A stretch of 45,381 nucleotides of DNA, taken from contig JABSSL010000057.1 of assembly GCA_013214355.1 (NCBI GenBank), positions 1 to 45,381 on the forward strand, in the 5' to 3' direction. The notes below the pieces were generated by a model that worked only from the letters and a program-made list of their open reading frames with translations, had not been told where the DNA came from and made no database searches. How positions within the stretch are numbered: position 1 is the stretch's first letter; each line of letters begins with the position of its first letter. This document shows positions 33,416 through 42,344 of the stretch, piece after piece. Made by a program: the position numbers and the translations under genes. The stretch is from Saprospiraceae bacterium. GTDB taxonomy: Bacteria > Bacteroidota > Bacteroidia > Chitinophagales > Saprospiraceae.

Positions 33416-35763
33416 TTACTCACTCCGAATGGCATCCACAGGATTCGCCAAAGCAGCTCGAACGCTTTGTATGCTAATGGTTAACATAGCAACGCCCAAA
33501 GCGACCAGCCCAGCCAATACAAAGACAGACCAATGAATCGTAATGCGATAGGCAAAATCCGTTAACCAATTGCTCATGAAATACCAGGCCAATGGAATAG
33601 CAATTAATAAGGAGAAAAACACCAATTGCAAGAAGTCTTTTGACAGCAACTGCACGATACTGCTGACCGAAGCCCCCAATACTTTGCGAATACCAATCTC
33701 TTTGGTACGCTGTGTAATCATAAAAGAGGAAAGCCCAAGCAAGCCCATGCAGGCAATGAAGATGGCTAGCCCGGCGAATAATGTGAAGATGGAGGACATC
33801 CGCTGCTCGCGCTGGTACATGGCATCAATCTCGTCATCCATGAAGTCAAATTCGAAAGGTACGTTTGGAGCCATCTCTTTCCAAAGCCCCTGAATGGCCG
33901 CGAGCTTCTCCTGCATAGAGCCTGGTTCCAGTCGCAGGGCGATATTGGAAGGCTTCCAATTGTTCATCCGTAAGATGATGGGACTCACCTCTTCGTGTAA
34001 AGAAGAGAAATTGAAATCTTTCACCAATCCAATTATCTGCCCCTCTTGGTACCCACCATATGATAGTTTTCGGCCAACAGGCTCTTCCCAGCCTAATCGC
34101 TTTGCCGCCGTTTCATTGATCAAATAGGCCATGCTATCTGTTTTGATGTCCAGATCAAAATTACGGCCAGCAATAATCTCTAATTTAAGGAGGTCCACAA
34201 AGTTCTCATCCACATGAGAATACGTTAAAGAAGTCTCCTTGAAGTTAGCGGGTTGTTCTGGAAGGAATATGGTACTATCGTATTCATCGCCAGGCAAATA
34301 CTGGGCTGCACTGGCCTGTTTTACTCCAGGTAGGTTGCGAATTTGGTTCAAGAAGGGATAGAAGTTATTGCCAAGTCCCGTCGCTTTCCGCAAGGTCAAT
34401 ACTTGTTCTTGATCGAATCCTAAATCATGATCTTGCAAGAAATTCAATTGATTTCTCACAATCAATGTCCCAATAATCAGCGCTGCTGAAACGCTGAATT
34501 GCATAAGCACCAAACCCTTTCTAAAGCGGCTCCCTGATCGGGATTTGCTGATCTCTCCTTTAAGTACTTTGACGGGTACGAAAGAGGAGAGGATGGTTGC
34601 TGGAAATACTCCCGTTAAGAAAGTTGTGAACACGACTAGACCAGCTAGCAGCAACCAAATGAAGGGGGTATTTAAAAAGTTAAGGCTTAGAGATTTGTCC
34701 GCCAAAACATTGAATTGGGGCAATAGCAAATCCGCTACCAAAACGGCTAGTATCACTGCAATCATCACAAAAACAAAAGCCTCTCCAAAAAATTGGCCAA
34801 TTAACTGTCCACGCTTGGAGCCCATGACTTTGCGCAAGCCAATTTCTCGAGCTCGAGTAATGGCTCTTGCCGTAGCGAGATTAATAAAGTTGACACAAGC
34901 CAGAATGAGGATAAAAAAGGCAATGATACCGAAAATCCATAGATAAGAAAGATTGGGTTTTAGGTGTATATCGGTAATAGCTTGAAAAGGAAAACTCGTG
35001 TAATTATTACCGACTTTAAAATCATCGTCCGCCACATTTTCATCAATGTAGGTGGCGAGCTTTTGGTCCAAGTCTTGTGGATTGGCATTTTCGTTGAGCA
35101 AAAAATAGGTATAGCAACTCGCTGATCCCCACTGCGTTTTGCGACGCTCCAAACTTTTCAGATGCTTTAGCGAAGCTAAAAAGTCAAATTCCAAATGAGA
35201 CTGTGAGGGGAAAGGCTCCACCACACCTTGCACCACAAAAATCTTTCCGTCATTGCGGCGTATTTCCTTACCAACCACTCCTTCACTCCTTCCGAAATAA
35301 CGTTCAGCTGTTTCGGTAGTCACAACGATGGAGGCAAGATCCGGCAATTTAATCTCCCCTTCCCCTTCCACTACTTGAATGGAGAAGACATCAAAAAAAT
35401 CTTCGTCAACAAACAGGATGCCTTTTTCCCGGACATAGTCCTCTCCGGACTGTAAGCTCATGCTCCCTGGATATAACTGTGTAGCCCTTTCTACTTCGGG
35501 AAATTCACGCTCTAGGGTTTCCGCCAAAGGCACGGGCACCATGGGGTTTTCCATTCATTGTCTCCAAAGCGCGCTTCCCAGCTCGATCGGTAAATTCGAT
35601 CAGCGTTTTCGTGGAAACGATCATAAGAGCGTTCATCATTAATCCAAAGGAATAAAACGAAGCAAATGGCAAGGCCCATCGTTAGGCCGGCAAGGTTGAT
35701 GATAGTGTAGCCCTTGTACTTGAACATATTACGAAGAGCCACTTTGAGGTAATGTTGTAGCAT
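33416..35763 (-). pseudogene. FtsX/MacB-type ABC transporter permease, single-base frameshift
   Basis: From the ATG at 35761-35763 the first frame encodes MLQHYLKVALRNMFKYKGYT, INLAGLTMGLAICFVLFLWI, a membrane helix and EARFGDNEWKTP, then runs to a stop at 35512. A shifted frame takes over at MVPVPLAETLEREFPEVE and continues through the MacB periplasmic domain, FtsX helices (ITRAREIGLRKVMGSKRGQL), a second periplasmic domain and a second FtsX set (RTKEIGIRKVLGASVSS). Joined, it is a normal eight-helix permease of about 780 residues. One base missing from the C4 run (G4 at 35543-35546 on the plus strand) would explain it. It may be a real mutation or a homopolymer sequencing error. No ATPase gene is adjacent. 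Confidence 0.85.
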
Positions 35764-35913
35764 AGATCGGGTGTTGAAATTAGTCGGAATGAGTCTACAC
35801 AAATAGACGCTTACCTGACACCGTGCAAAGGCTATACCAAAACTACAATCAACTATTAATCAACATATTGCACTAGAAAAACCACAAAAAAACCGTTCAA
35901 AAATGTACAGAAG

Positions 35914-35929
35914 TGTTCACTTATGAACA
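35914..35929. promoter_or_regulatory. Palindrome upstream of the permease gene
   Basis: TGTTCACTTATGAACA: perfect six-base arms around CTTA, 150 bases before the permease start and 20 bases after the end of the DUF5916 gene. It could be an operator or a small hairpin. Confidence 0.35.
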
Positions 35930-35948
35930 ATATCTAATCTGCTCATTT

Positions 35949-38222
35949 TTAAAGATTTAACCAGTAGGTAAGCTTAGCTACAATGGCTCGATTCCTAACG
36001 CTGAATTGGCTAAAGGGATCCGTGATGTAGTTATCCGTATACACCAAAAAGAAATCCGACACTGGCTGAAAACGCCACTGGAATCGAGTATTAATATTGA
36101 GGTTATCCAACTGGTTATTGTATTGGACAAAAGTGGTGAGAAATAGGTTCTTTGAAAAGGTTAGATCTACTCTAGGCCCTACCAGCCAAATATTTACCGG
36201 TTTGAAAGGATCAGCTAGCTTGATGTAATTGTAATCAAAATCTACTGCAATCGATCCAAAGGGTTGATATCGATAGGTAAAGGTCCCACTTAAACCTGCT
36301 CTAATCCCACTATAAAATTCTCCAAAATTGGGTCCAATCTCATAGAAGAATTTCTTACGCTGATCAGATTCATAACTAGCCTCCATGCTGAAGAAATGAT
36401 AGCTGCTACCCGCCGGTAGAAAAACCCCGTCAACCTGCAAGCGAGTAGGATCAAAATCTCGGAGCAAGGTTAATTCATCCTCCATTAAGGTCAGTCCCGC
36501 CTGTGTATTATTGGCAAATCGGATCTCCCATTCCGCCTCGATTTGTCGTTCTGATAAACCCCAATCAGGGATAATGGTGTTACCATCCTTCCCTACCTGT
36601 AGGAAAAAACGAGAATCGATATTGATACTATGCTGATTGACCACCCCTTTTTTGGGGAAGAACAGAAACTGCACTTCGGGACTCATTAACATATAATCTT
36701 TCCTGGGTACGAAGCCCACTTCAGCATTATATCCTTGCCCTACAAAGAGGTGTGCCCATTCTAGTCGGTATCGCCTTTCCAATAGCTCCAACTGAAAACC
36801 GTGAGTAAACTTATGATCGACTTCATCGGGTGTAAAGGCGAGATGTAGAAAGGTTTTTCCCGTCCATTTTGTGTCCTTAGAGGCCAGGCGATACTCCAGG
36901 CCAGCCACCCGGTTATATAAATTGTAGGCATCAGCATCCGGATCCCCATTTACAGCCTGCTTATTCACAAAAATGAAAGAGACATTGGAGCGATCAAAAA
37001 CCTGCTGCTCTAAAGTAGCAACCGTATAATTGAAGCCAGGAAGTCCATTCTTATCTTGTCGAGCGGTCTGCATATTGAGTAGGCCGACCCGCAAATCTTC
37101 ATTTACCTTTCCACTTAGACGGGCCCCGTAAAGAATAGAATTTTGAATATTTTGACCCGTCGCCGTGTCTCTAGCCACACCAATCCGCCTGGAAAAGAAT
37201 GGATTCACCCGAGTAAGTCCAAAGCTGCCAAATAGATCAGCATTTTCCAGAAAGAACTGGCGCCGCTCGGGAAAAAATAGCTCAAACCGGCTCAGGTCCG
37301 TCACTTGCTGATCCACTTCTACTTGCGAAAAATCTGGATTTACGGTTAGGTCTAGGTTCAAGCCGGAGGTAAGGGCAATTTTGGCGTCACCGCCAGCATT
37401 ACGTGGCCAATTAGGATTAGTTTGCTCGGGGTCTTCGAAATCGCGATTCATCCCAGCAGTGAGGTAGGGAATGACGGAAATGTTAGCCCCTGGTTTCTTA
37501 AGGGGTTCATCCCAGATAATTCGCCCCATGAAAGATAGGTCCATAATGATATAGTTCCTTGGGATCTGCACCCAGGAAGATAACTCATTGATCTGCGTAT
37601 CTCTCCTATAACAGTTGAAGCGCCATTCTGTACTCCCCTCTTGGAAGCGCAGTGTCTTAAATGGAATCGCAAATTCGGCCTCCCAATAATCCCCTTTGAT
37701 CTTAGCGGTACCGTACCACTTATTATCCCAGGAAGAAGAAAAGGAGCTTCCCCCGCGCGTTCGCCCACCGCCAGAGATCAAAGCTTCCCGGCGCACCCCC
37801 ATCGGGTTCATACCAAAGACAAAAGCATTGGTTTTGTCATTGAAGGTATCGAAGAGCAAAGTAATATTATCATTTCCGGAGAAGGAATAGTCTCGGCGGA
37901 GGGATTGTACGACGTAGTCTGGACCCGCACTATGGCAGCGCACGCCGACGTACAGGAATTGATCGTCGTAAGTCATGCGGATCTCCGTTTGGCCCTGTGC
38001 ACTCGAAGTGTCATAGGGGAAATATTGCCAAAAATTAGCAGCATTATCTCCCTTTTGCCAGACCTCTTCCATCAAATGGCCATCAATGACAATCTTTTCT
38101 GTACTGCGCTTGAGATGAATGGTAAGGTCAGAATCACCAAGTTTTGCAACGGGTTCTGTAGACTGAGCGGACAAGCCTAGTGCGAAAACTAGGCAGAGTA
38201 AGCTGGCGTATCGTTTCTTCAT
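35949..38222 (-). CDS. DUF5916 secreted protein (CBM9-like domain plus outer-membrane-type barrel)
   Basis: The 757-residue protein has a signal peptide (ending LGLSAQ). Residues 30-235 resemble the carbohydrate-binding CBM9-like module (IVIDGHLMEEVWQKGDNAAN, QFLYVGVRCHSAG, WEAEFAIPFKTLRF). The DUF5916 part follows, with SGLNLDLTVNPDFSQVEVDQQVTDLSRFELFFPERRQFFLENADLF and many alternating beta-strands to the end (AIVAKLTYWLNL). The terminal aromatic and strand pattern suggest an outer-membrane barrel. Function is unknown, though the family is common in Bacteroidota. A -7 element is seen upstream. Confidence 0.93.
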   Translation of the reverse strand: MKKRYASLLCLVFALGLSAQSTEPVAKLGDSDLTIHLKRSTEKIVIDGHLMEEVWQKGDNAANFWQYFPYDTSSAQGQTEIRMTYDDQFLYVGVRCHSAGPDYVVQSLRRDYSFSGNDNITLLFDTFNDKTNAFVFGMNPMGVRREALISGGGRTRGGSSFSSSWDNKWYGTAKIKGDYWEAEFAIPFKTLRFQEGSTEWRFNCYRRDTQINELSSWVQIPRNYIIMDLSFMGRIIWDEPLKKPGANISVIPYLTAGMNRDFEDPEQTNPNWPRNAGGDAKIALTSGLNLDLTVNPDFSQVEVDQQVTDLSRFELFFPERRQFFLENADLFGSFGLTRVNPFFSRRIGVARDTATGQNIQNSILYGARLSGKVNEDLRVGLLNMQTARQDKNGLPGFNYTVATLEQQVFDRSNVSFIFVNKQAVNGDPDADAYNLYNRVAGLEYRLASKDTKWTGKTFLHLAFTPDEVDHKFTHGFQLELLERRYRLEWAHLFVGQGYNAEVGFVPRKDYMLMSPEVQFLFFPKKGVVNQHSINIDSRFFLQVGKDGNTIIPDWGLSERQIEAEWEIRFANNTQAGLTLMEDELTLLRDFDPTRLQVDGVFLPAGSSYHFFSMEASYESDQRKKFFYEIGPNFGEFYSGIRAGLSGTFTYRYQPFGSIAVDFDYNYIKLADPFKPVNIWLVGPRVDLTFSKNLFLTTFVQYNNQLDNLNINTRFQWRFQPVSDFFLVYTDNYITDPFSQFSVRNRAIVAKLTYWLNL

Positions 38223-38293
38223 ACCTATGGGTTAGGTCTTTAGAACACTCTTTTGGAAAGAGAGTTCATAGGTCAGTTACTTGTTTATGGCTA

Positions 38294-38301
38294 CAAAAAT
38301 A
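38294..38301 (-). promoter_or_regulatory. -7 promoter element of the DUF5916 gene
   Basis: The minus strand reads TATTTTTG, an exact TAnnTTTG match, 72 bases before the ATG at 38222. A TTG lies 14 bases upstream, shorter than usual spacing. Confidence 0.38.
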
Positions 38302-38468
38302 TAAACCTTACCAGACAATTCTTATAGTTCTATCAGTCTAAGTAGACCGACGGCTTTTTAACCAAAAGAATTTTGCCCTGGGCAAAATTTTCCCTTTGTT
38401 ATAAGTGTGCTCAAAAACAAGTAATATTTGACTAAACTAACCCATGATCCCGAAGGTTGTCCTTGATA

Positions 38469-39251
38469 TTAAAAGACCCACGCAAAACGAAGTACCAAGC
38501 TATTATAAGAACTGGTAATGCGCTCTTCCAAGGTCCACCAATCTTCAGGATATTGAACGTGAAAACGATAGGGTTGGAATTTATATCCGACATCTATCAT
38601 AAAATCGATGTCTCCCTTTCCCGCAAATCGCATCCCCACAGAAGGGTAAGCGAAAAAGCCCGCACGCTCCACTACCGTTCCTTCGAAATCGTCGCCAAAC
38701 TCCCTTTTATCCATCAGGAAACTATACCCCAGCTGGGCTCCCACGAAAGGCGAGTTGGAGCCCTTTCCTAGATGAATGCGAGATTCAAGAAAAAGTGGAA
38801 TCATTCGGCGGTCAATATAGAAATCTAGCCCTGTCCCTGCTCCTACTGCCAACCACTTCTTCAGGTACATACCCATAGAAAAACCAAATGAGGGCTCTAC
38901 TCGGTAGTCTCCACCTCCATAACCATAGAAGCTAGGGCTACCACCAGATCCCGTTAAAAACTGGAAGGATACGCTAGAAAAAATACCATCACTAATTGCC
39001 GTTCGGCCGTCTTTATAAAGCCATTGCCGCTCACTCGACATTTTATGCTTTTTTACCAGGGCAATCGGTACCTCCATAACACTTTTATCTGCCAATTGAA
39101 ATTGCAAAATTGCCCCTTCTAAGGTATCCTTAATGTGCCCCTTCAAGAAGCTTCCACCGTGGAGATGCAAGTAATCTAATCGGACTTCCTCTTGGGCAGA
39201 AAGTGCCAGAGTAGCTAAGGAAAACAGTAGTGTATATAGTAGTTTTTTCAT
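38469..39251 (-). CDS. Outer membrane beta-barrel candidate with signal peptide
   Basis: The 260-residue protein begins with a signal peptide (MKKLLYTLLFSLATLALSAQ). Residues 25-80 have a segment (GGSFLKGHIKDTLEGAILQFQLADKS) seen in Bacteroidota surface proteins before a barrel. The rest shows alternating amphipathic strands with Gly and aromatics (FGFSMGMYLKKWLAVGAGTG, YPSVGMRFAGKGDIDFMIDVG). It ends LVLRFAWVF, a typical C-terminal outer-membrane strand. No partner or function is evident. Confidence 0.8.
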   Translation of the reverse strand: MKKLLYTLLFSLATLALSAQEEVRLDYLHLHGGSFLKGHIKDTLEGAILQFQLADKSVMEVPIALVKKHKMSSERQWLYKDGRTAISDGIFSSVSFQFLTGSGGSPSFYGYGGGDYRVEPSFGFSMGMYLKKWLAVGAGTGLDFYIDRRMIPLFLESRIHLGKGSNSPFVGAQLGYSFLMDKREFGDDFEGTVVERAGFFAYPSVGMRFAGKGDIDFMIDVGYKFQPYRFHVQYPEDWWTLEERITSSYNSLVLRFAWVF

Positions 39252-39323
39252 CCTAATGCTATTTATGCTTCCCGGCCTTTGGATTAATGCGTGATAGCCG
39301 ATGCCAAGAAGCGGATAAATGGA

Positions 39324-39361
39324 AAAAATCCATCTTCACCATTAGGTAGGGTGAAGATGGA
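39324..39361 (-). terminator. Rho-independent terminator of the LVIVD-propeller gene
   Basis: Twelve-base perfect arms (39329-39340 and 39350-39361) around a 9-base loop, followed on the minus strand by six T (AAAAAA at 39323-39328 on the plus strand). It lies about 50 bases after the gene's stop at 39408. Confidence 0.9.
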
Positions 39362-39407
39362 ACCGACAATTGGATTTTTAAAGAGGGTTTGTCCTTTCGT
39401 ACCTAAC

Positions 39408-40712
39408 CTAAGGTTTATCTACTACCTCGATCTTACTAAGCAGGGTCAAGCCCTTGGACGCATCATACTCAAACTGGTAGAATCCGTCCCTGCCGATAAC
39501 AATCGCCGTTTGGCGGCTATTGGGGAGGCTGATCACATCAATAGCCTCAAAGTCATCATCTCTGGCTCGTAGATTCTCATCCAACTCCATAGGATCGGTA
39601 ATATCAAATACCTTTAAACCATTTACACCTTCACAGAGATATAGGTCATTGCCACGAATGCTCAAGCCATGCGGATGATCCATTTGGAAAGTCTGTAGGA
39701 GGCTTGGATTTTCAATATCGGAGATGTCCACCAAGTCCATTTGATTTGAGGTTCCAGTGCATTCGGTGCCATCTCTTAGAGTTACGTAAGCGATGTCATC
39801 CTTTACAAAAACAGGGTCACACGCACGGGCATGTTCAAAACCGGAAAGGAAGGTAGGATTCGCAGGATTGCTATTATCATAGATGAACATGCCGGTCATA
39901 GAACCAATGAACAACTTATCATCATGCGGGAAGATGGTTTCGATACCCCAGTCCATCTGGACAGAACTCAAGTAGGAAGGTTGCTTTGGATCCACCAAGC
40001 TGATTACATCCATTTCCCAATCCTCTAGCGCATACAAGTAATCTCCGACAATGGTGAAGCGCGCCATAGAACCACCCGTTCCTATTCCACCAACCGCCTG
40101 ACTTTGGCTAGCGGCACTTTCCAAACTCACGCCGGATACATCGGCTGAAAAGTTTGCAAAGTCGAAGAAACGTCCTCGATGGCTGTACAAACCGTAGTAG
40201 TCCTCACAATTCATGGTTTCCGTCACTTCCTCTTGTGCCCATTCTACTAATACCTCGCCAGTGGATATATCTTCCCATTGGGGTTGAAATACATCCTCGG
40301 TTCTGCTAATCAGTGTAGCATTGTTAAAGTTGCGGATATCGATTGACAGTAGGTCGATATAATTATTGGCGTATAGAATCCCATTTTTGATAGCAATATC
40401 ATCATTTCCCGGGATGTTCAAGAAAGCAATACTGGTAGGATTCTCTGGATCTTGGTTATTGATCACATGCACCCCCTCGCCACGTTCATTGATAAAGATA
40501 TGTTGGTTGTAGTAGTAGATTTGACCGGGATTGCAAAGTTCTCGAGGAGCTTCATTGGTTAAAGAGCCCGCTCTAATCTCATCTTTGGTCAAATAGATAG
40601 GAGTTAATTGGATGTAAGTAACCATGCGGTCACATTGATCCTTGATACAACTGGATAGTGTAAAGGTGATCCCTAAACATAGGATTCCAAAACGTAATAG
40701 TCTAGCCTTCAT
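39408..40712 (-). CDS. LVIVD-repeat beta-propeller lipoprotein
   Basis: I take the ATG at 40710-40712 (434 residues), which places MKARLLRFGILCLGITFTLSSC, a lipoprotein signal, at the N-terminus. The frame extends 21 residues upstream. The mature part has LVIVD-type propeller repeats: VHVINNQDPENPTSIAFLNI, MDVISLVDPKQPSYLSSVQM, FIYDNSNPANPTFLSGFEHA, MDLVDISDIENPSLLQTFQM, LKVFDITDPMELDENLRA. These proteins are thought to bind ligands or partners at the cell surface. An inverted repeat (40748-40770) lies upstream and a terminator follows. Confidence 0.92.
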   Translation of the reverse strand: MKARLLRFGILCLGITFTLSSCIKDQCDRMVTYIQLTPIYLTKDEIRAGSLTNEAPRELCNPGQIYYYNQHIFINERGEGVHVINNQDPENPTSIAFLNIPGNDDIAIKNGILYANNYIDLLSIDIRNFNNATLISRTEDVFQPQWEDISTGEVLVEWAQEEVTETMNCEDYYGLYSHRGRFFDFANFSADVSGVSLESAASQSQAVGGIGTGGSMARFTIVGDYLYALEDWEMDVISLVDPKQPSYLSSVQMDWGIETIFPHDDKLFIGSMTGMFIYDNSNPANPTFLSGFEHARACDPVFVKDDIAYVTLRDGTECTGTSNQMDLVDISDIENPSLLQTFQMDHPHGLSIRGNDLYLCEGVNGLKVFDITDPMELDENLRARDDDFEAIDVISLPNSRQTAIVIGRDGFYQFEYDASKGLTLLSKIEVVDKP

Positions 40713-40747
40713 TTCAGGAAATTTTCTGTTAGTTGGTAAAATATCCT

Positions 40748-40770
40748 TCTCGATCATTATTCTATCGAGA
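40748..40770. promoter_or_regulatory. Inverted repeat upstream of the LVIVD-propeller gene
   Basis: TCTCGAT (40748-40754) and ATCGAGA (40764-40770) are perfect 7-base arms around 9 bases, 36 bases before the ATG. Possible operator or leader hairpin. Confidence 0.3.
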
Positions 40771-40823
40771 ACCAAATGTGTAAGGCTAGACAGCAGGCTG
40801 GTGAGAAAGGGTTGGGTAATCTA

Positions 40824-41405
40824 TTAAAAAAGGTCGATCTCCTCCATGTCTACTAGCTTGAAAAAGCATTTTGCGCATATCTCTGCGTCGACAAGTGGAT
40901 CATGTCCATTTTTGAATTTTTCTCCAAATAGCTTGAAATGTAACTCCTGTAGCGTGGGCCATTTGAAACGCCCGTCACGACCGGGTAAGCGGCAAAAGTA
41001 GGTGCCTTCGCGCATCGTGCAATACCGTTCGGCTGAAAGGAGGCGGTGCTCTATACTTTTCCGGTAAAGTTCAGCCCCTACCACATTTTCATCAAAGTTC
41101 AAATTGTGGGCTACGATGTACTCTGCCTTGTCAATCACCTCGGCAAAAGCTTTCAAGACGGGCTTTAAGTCTACCCCCTCTTCTCTAGCTTTCTCCGTCG
41201 TAATCTTATGTATCCTTTCTGACTCATAAGGAATTTCAAACCCCTCAGGTTTAACGATGTGGCTCGCCTTTTCCACTTCTTTTCGATCCTTATCATACAA
41301 AATCCAAGCAATCGACACCATGCGAGGCCAGTTAAAGGTATCGGTATGGGGGCGATTCCACTTCTTAGGAAAACCTATCGTCTCAACATCAAAGAATAAA
41401 TACAT
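40824..41405 (-). CDS. DEDDh 3'-5' exonuclease, DnaQ-like
   Basis: The 193-residue protein carries the exonuclease motifs: FFDVETIG (Asp 6, Glu 8), AHNLNFDENV with its Asp, and GHDPLVDAEIC with the His and Asp of ExoIII motif. It is a stand-alone nuclease of the DNA polymerase III epsilon/RNase T superfamily, probably working in repair or RNA processing. No polymerase is linked. A -7 element (41425-41432) lies just upstream. Confidence 0.94.
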   Translation of the reverse strand: MYLFFDVETIGFPKKWNRPHTDTFNWPRMVSIAWILYDKDRKEVEKASHIVKPEGFEIPYESERIHKITTEKAREEGVDLKPVLKAFAEVIDKAEYIVAHNLNFDENVVGAELYRKSIEHRLLSAERYCTMREGTYFCRLPGRDGRFKWPTLQELHFKLFGEKFKNGHDPLVDAEICAKCFFKLVDMEEIDLF

Positions 41406-41780
41406 AGCTCCAATTTTATCGCCGCAAACTTACTAAGAACATATTTAAATTTCAGTACAAAGAAGAAACTTCTACCCACCCTCCTGCTCTCACAATTCCT
41501 GTGGTCTATGTTTTAGTTAGCAGAATTGCGCCCAACCGAAGCAAGGCTATGAGCTAAAAGGGGAACTCCAAAACAGCAGAATTCTCAGAAAACCACCCTC
41601 CTAAAACAAACCACCACCTAGTAGACAAGACTCACTCCATCTTTTTCCGGACTCACCCCATTCTAATTTCACTCCGCCCCAAACACTCCCATATTTGTGT
41701 CAACAAACAATCACAATTGAACGGGAAAACCCCCAAAAAACCTTTCACACTCAATCATTAAACCCTAAAATTCCTCACAA
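41406..41780. other. Divergent intergenic region, 375 bases
   Basis: It separates the exonuclease gene (minus) from the small lipoprotein gene (plus). Apart from the exonuclease -7 element and a weak CATATTTG about 90 bases before the lipoprotein start, I see nothing. Confidence 0.5.
41425..41432 (-). promoter_or_regulatory. -7 promoter element of the exonuclease gene
   Basis: The minus strand reads TAAGTTTG, an exact TAnnTTTG match 19 bases before the ATG at 41405. The nearest TTTG upstream is 25 bases away, slightly long for -33. Confidence 0.45.
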
Positions 41781-42236
41781 ATGAAAACTTTCACATTATT
41801 CTCTACCCTACTTTGCTTAGCATTAACCGCAAGCCTATTTACTTCCTGCCAAAAGGACAAAGTAACACCCAATGAAGAAGCCCAAGACAATATCGTTGGA
41901 AACTGGGAAGTGATGGATGGAACAGCCACCGTATACAGCGAAGGTACCATCGTCTACGAAGGTGAAATCAAAACTAGTGGTGATATGAGCTTCAAAAACG
42001 ACAATACCGGTCGTGCTAACTTCACTTTGGATGTGATTGGTGAAGTAGAAGAAGTAAAAGGAGATTTCACCTGGGTAATTGACGGCTTTGAAATCGTCAT
42101 GGACAAAGGTACGGAAGATGAAAGTCGTTGGGCGATTATCGATGACGAAGACAATCAGCAATCCTTGCAATTCACCTACGAGGATGATGAAAATGAACTA
42201 GAGGTTGAGTTTCTACTACACTTGGTGCGCAAGTAA
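41781..42236 (+). CDS. Lipocalin-like lipoprotein
   Basis: The 151-residue protein has a signal with lipobox SLFTSC (Cys 23), then DNIVGNWEVMDGTATV, the N-terminal strand signature of small lipocalin-like proteins. Acidic alternating strands follow (SGDMSFKNDNTGRANFTLDV, FEIVMDKGTEDESRWAII, LEVEFLLHLVRK). The GxW motif and the length support the fold; the ligand is unknown. A terminator follows at 42315-42344. Confidence 0.85.
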   Translation: MKTFTLFSTLLCLALTASLFTSCQKDKVTPNEEAQDNIVGNWEVMDGTATVYSEGTIVYEGEIKTSGDMSFKNDNTGRANFTLDVIGEVEEVKGDFTWVIDGFEIVMDKGTEDESRWAIIDDEDNQQSLQFTYEDDENELEVEFLLHLVRK

Positions 42237-42314
42237 TCAATAGTAGAGCATTTTTCAGGCCCAATCAGCTAGCGTTACTGATTACATGGGCCAAGAAATT
42301 GTAAGCAAATGTTT

Positions 42315-42344
42315 GCTCCGGACCACATTGGTCCGGGGCTTTTC
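42315..42344 (+). terminator. Terminator of the lipocalin-like gene
   Basis: GCTCCGGACC (42315-42324) pairs with GGTCCGGGGC (42330-42339) around ACATT with one G-U, followed by TTTT. It touches the stop codon of the convergent patatin gene. Confidence 0.85.
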
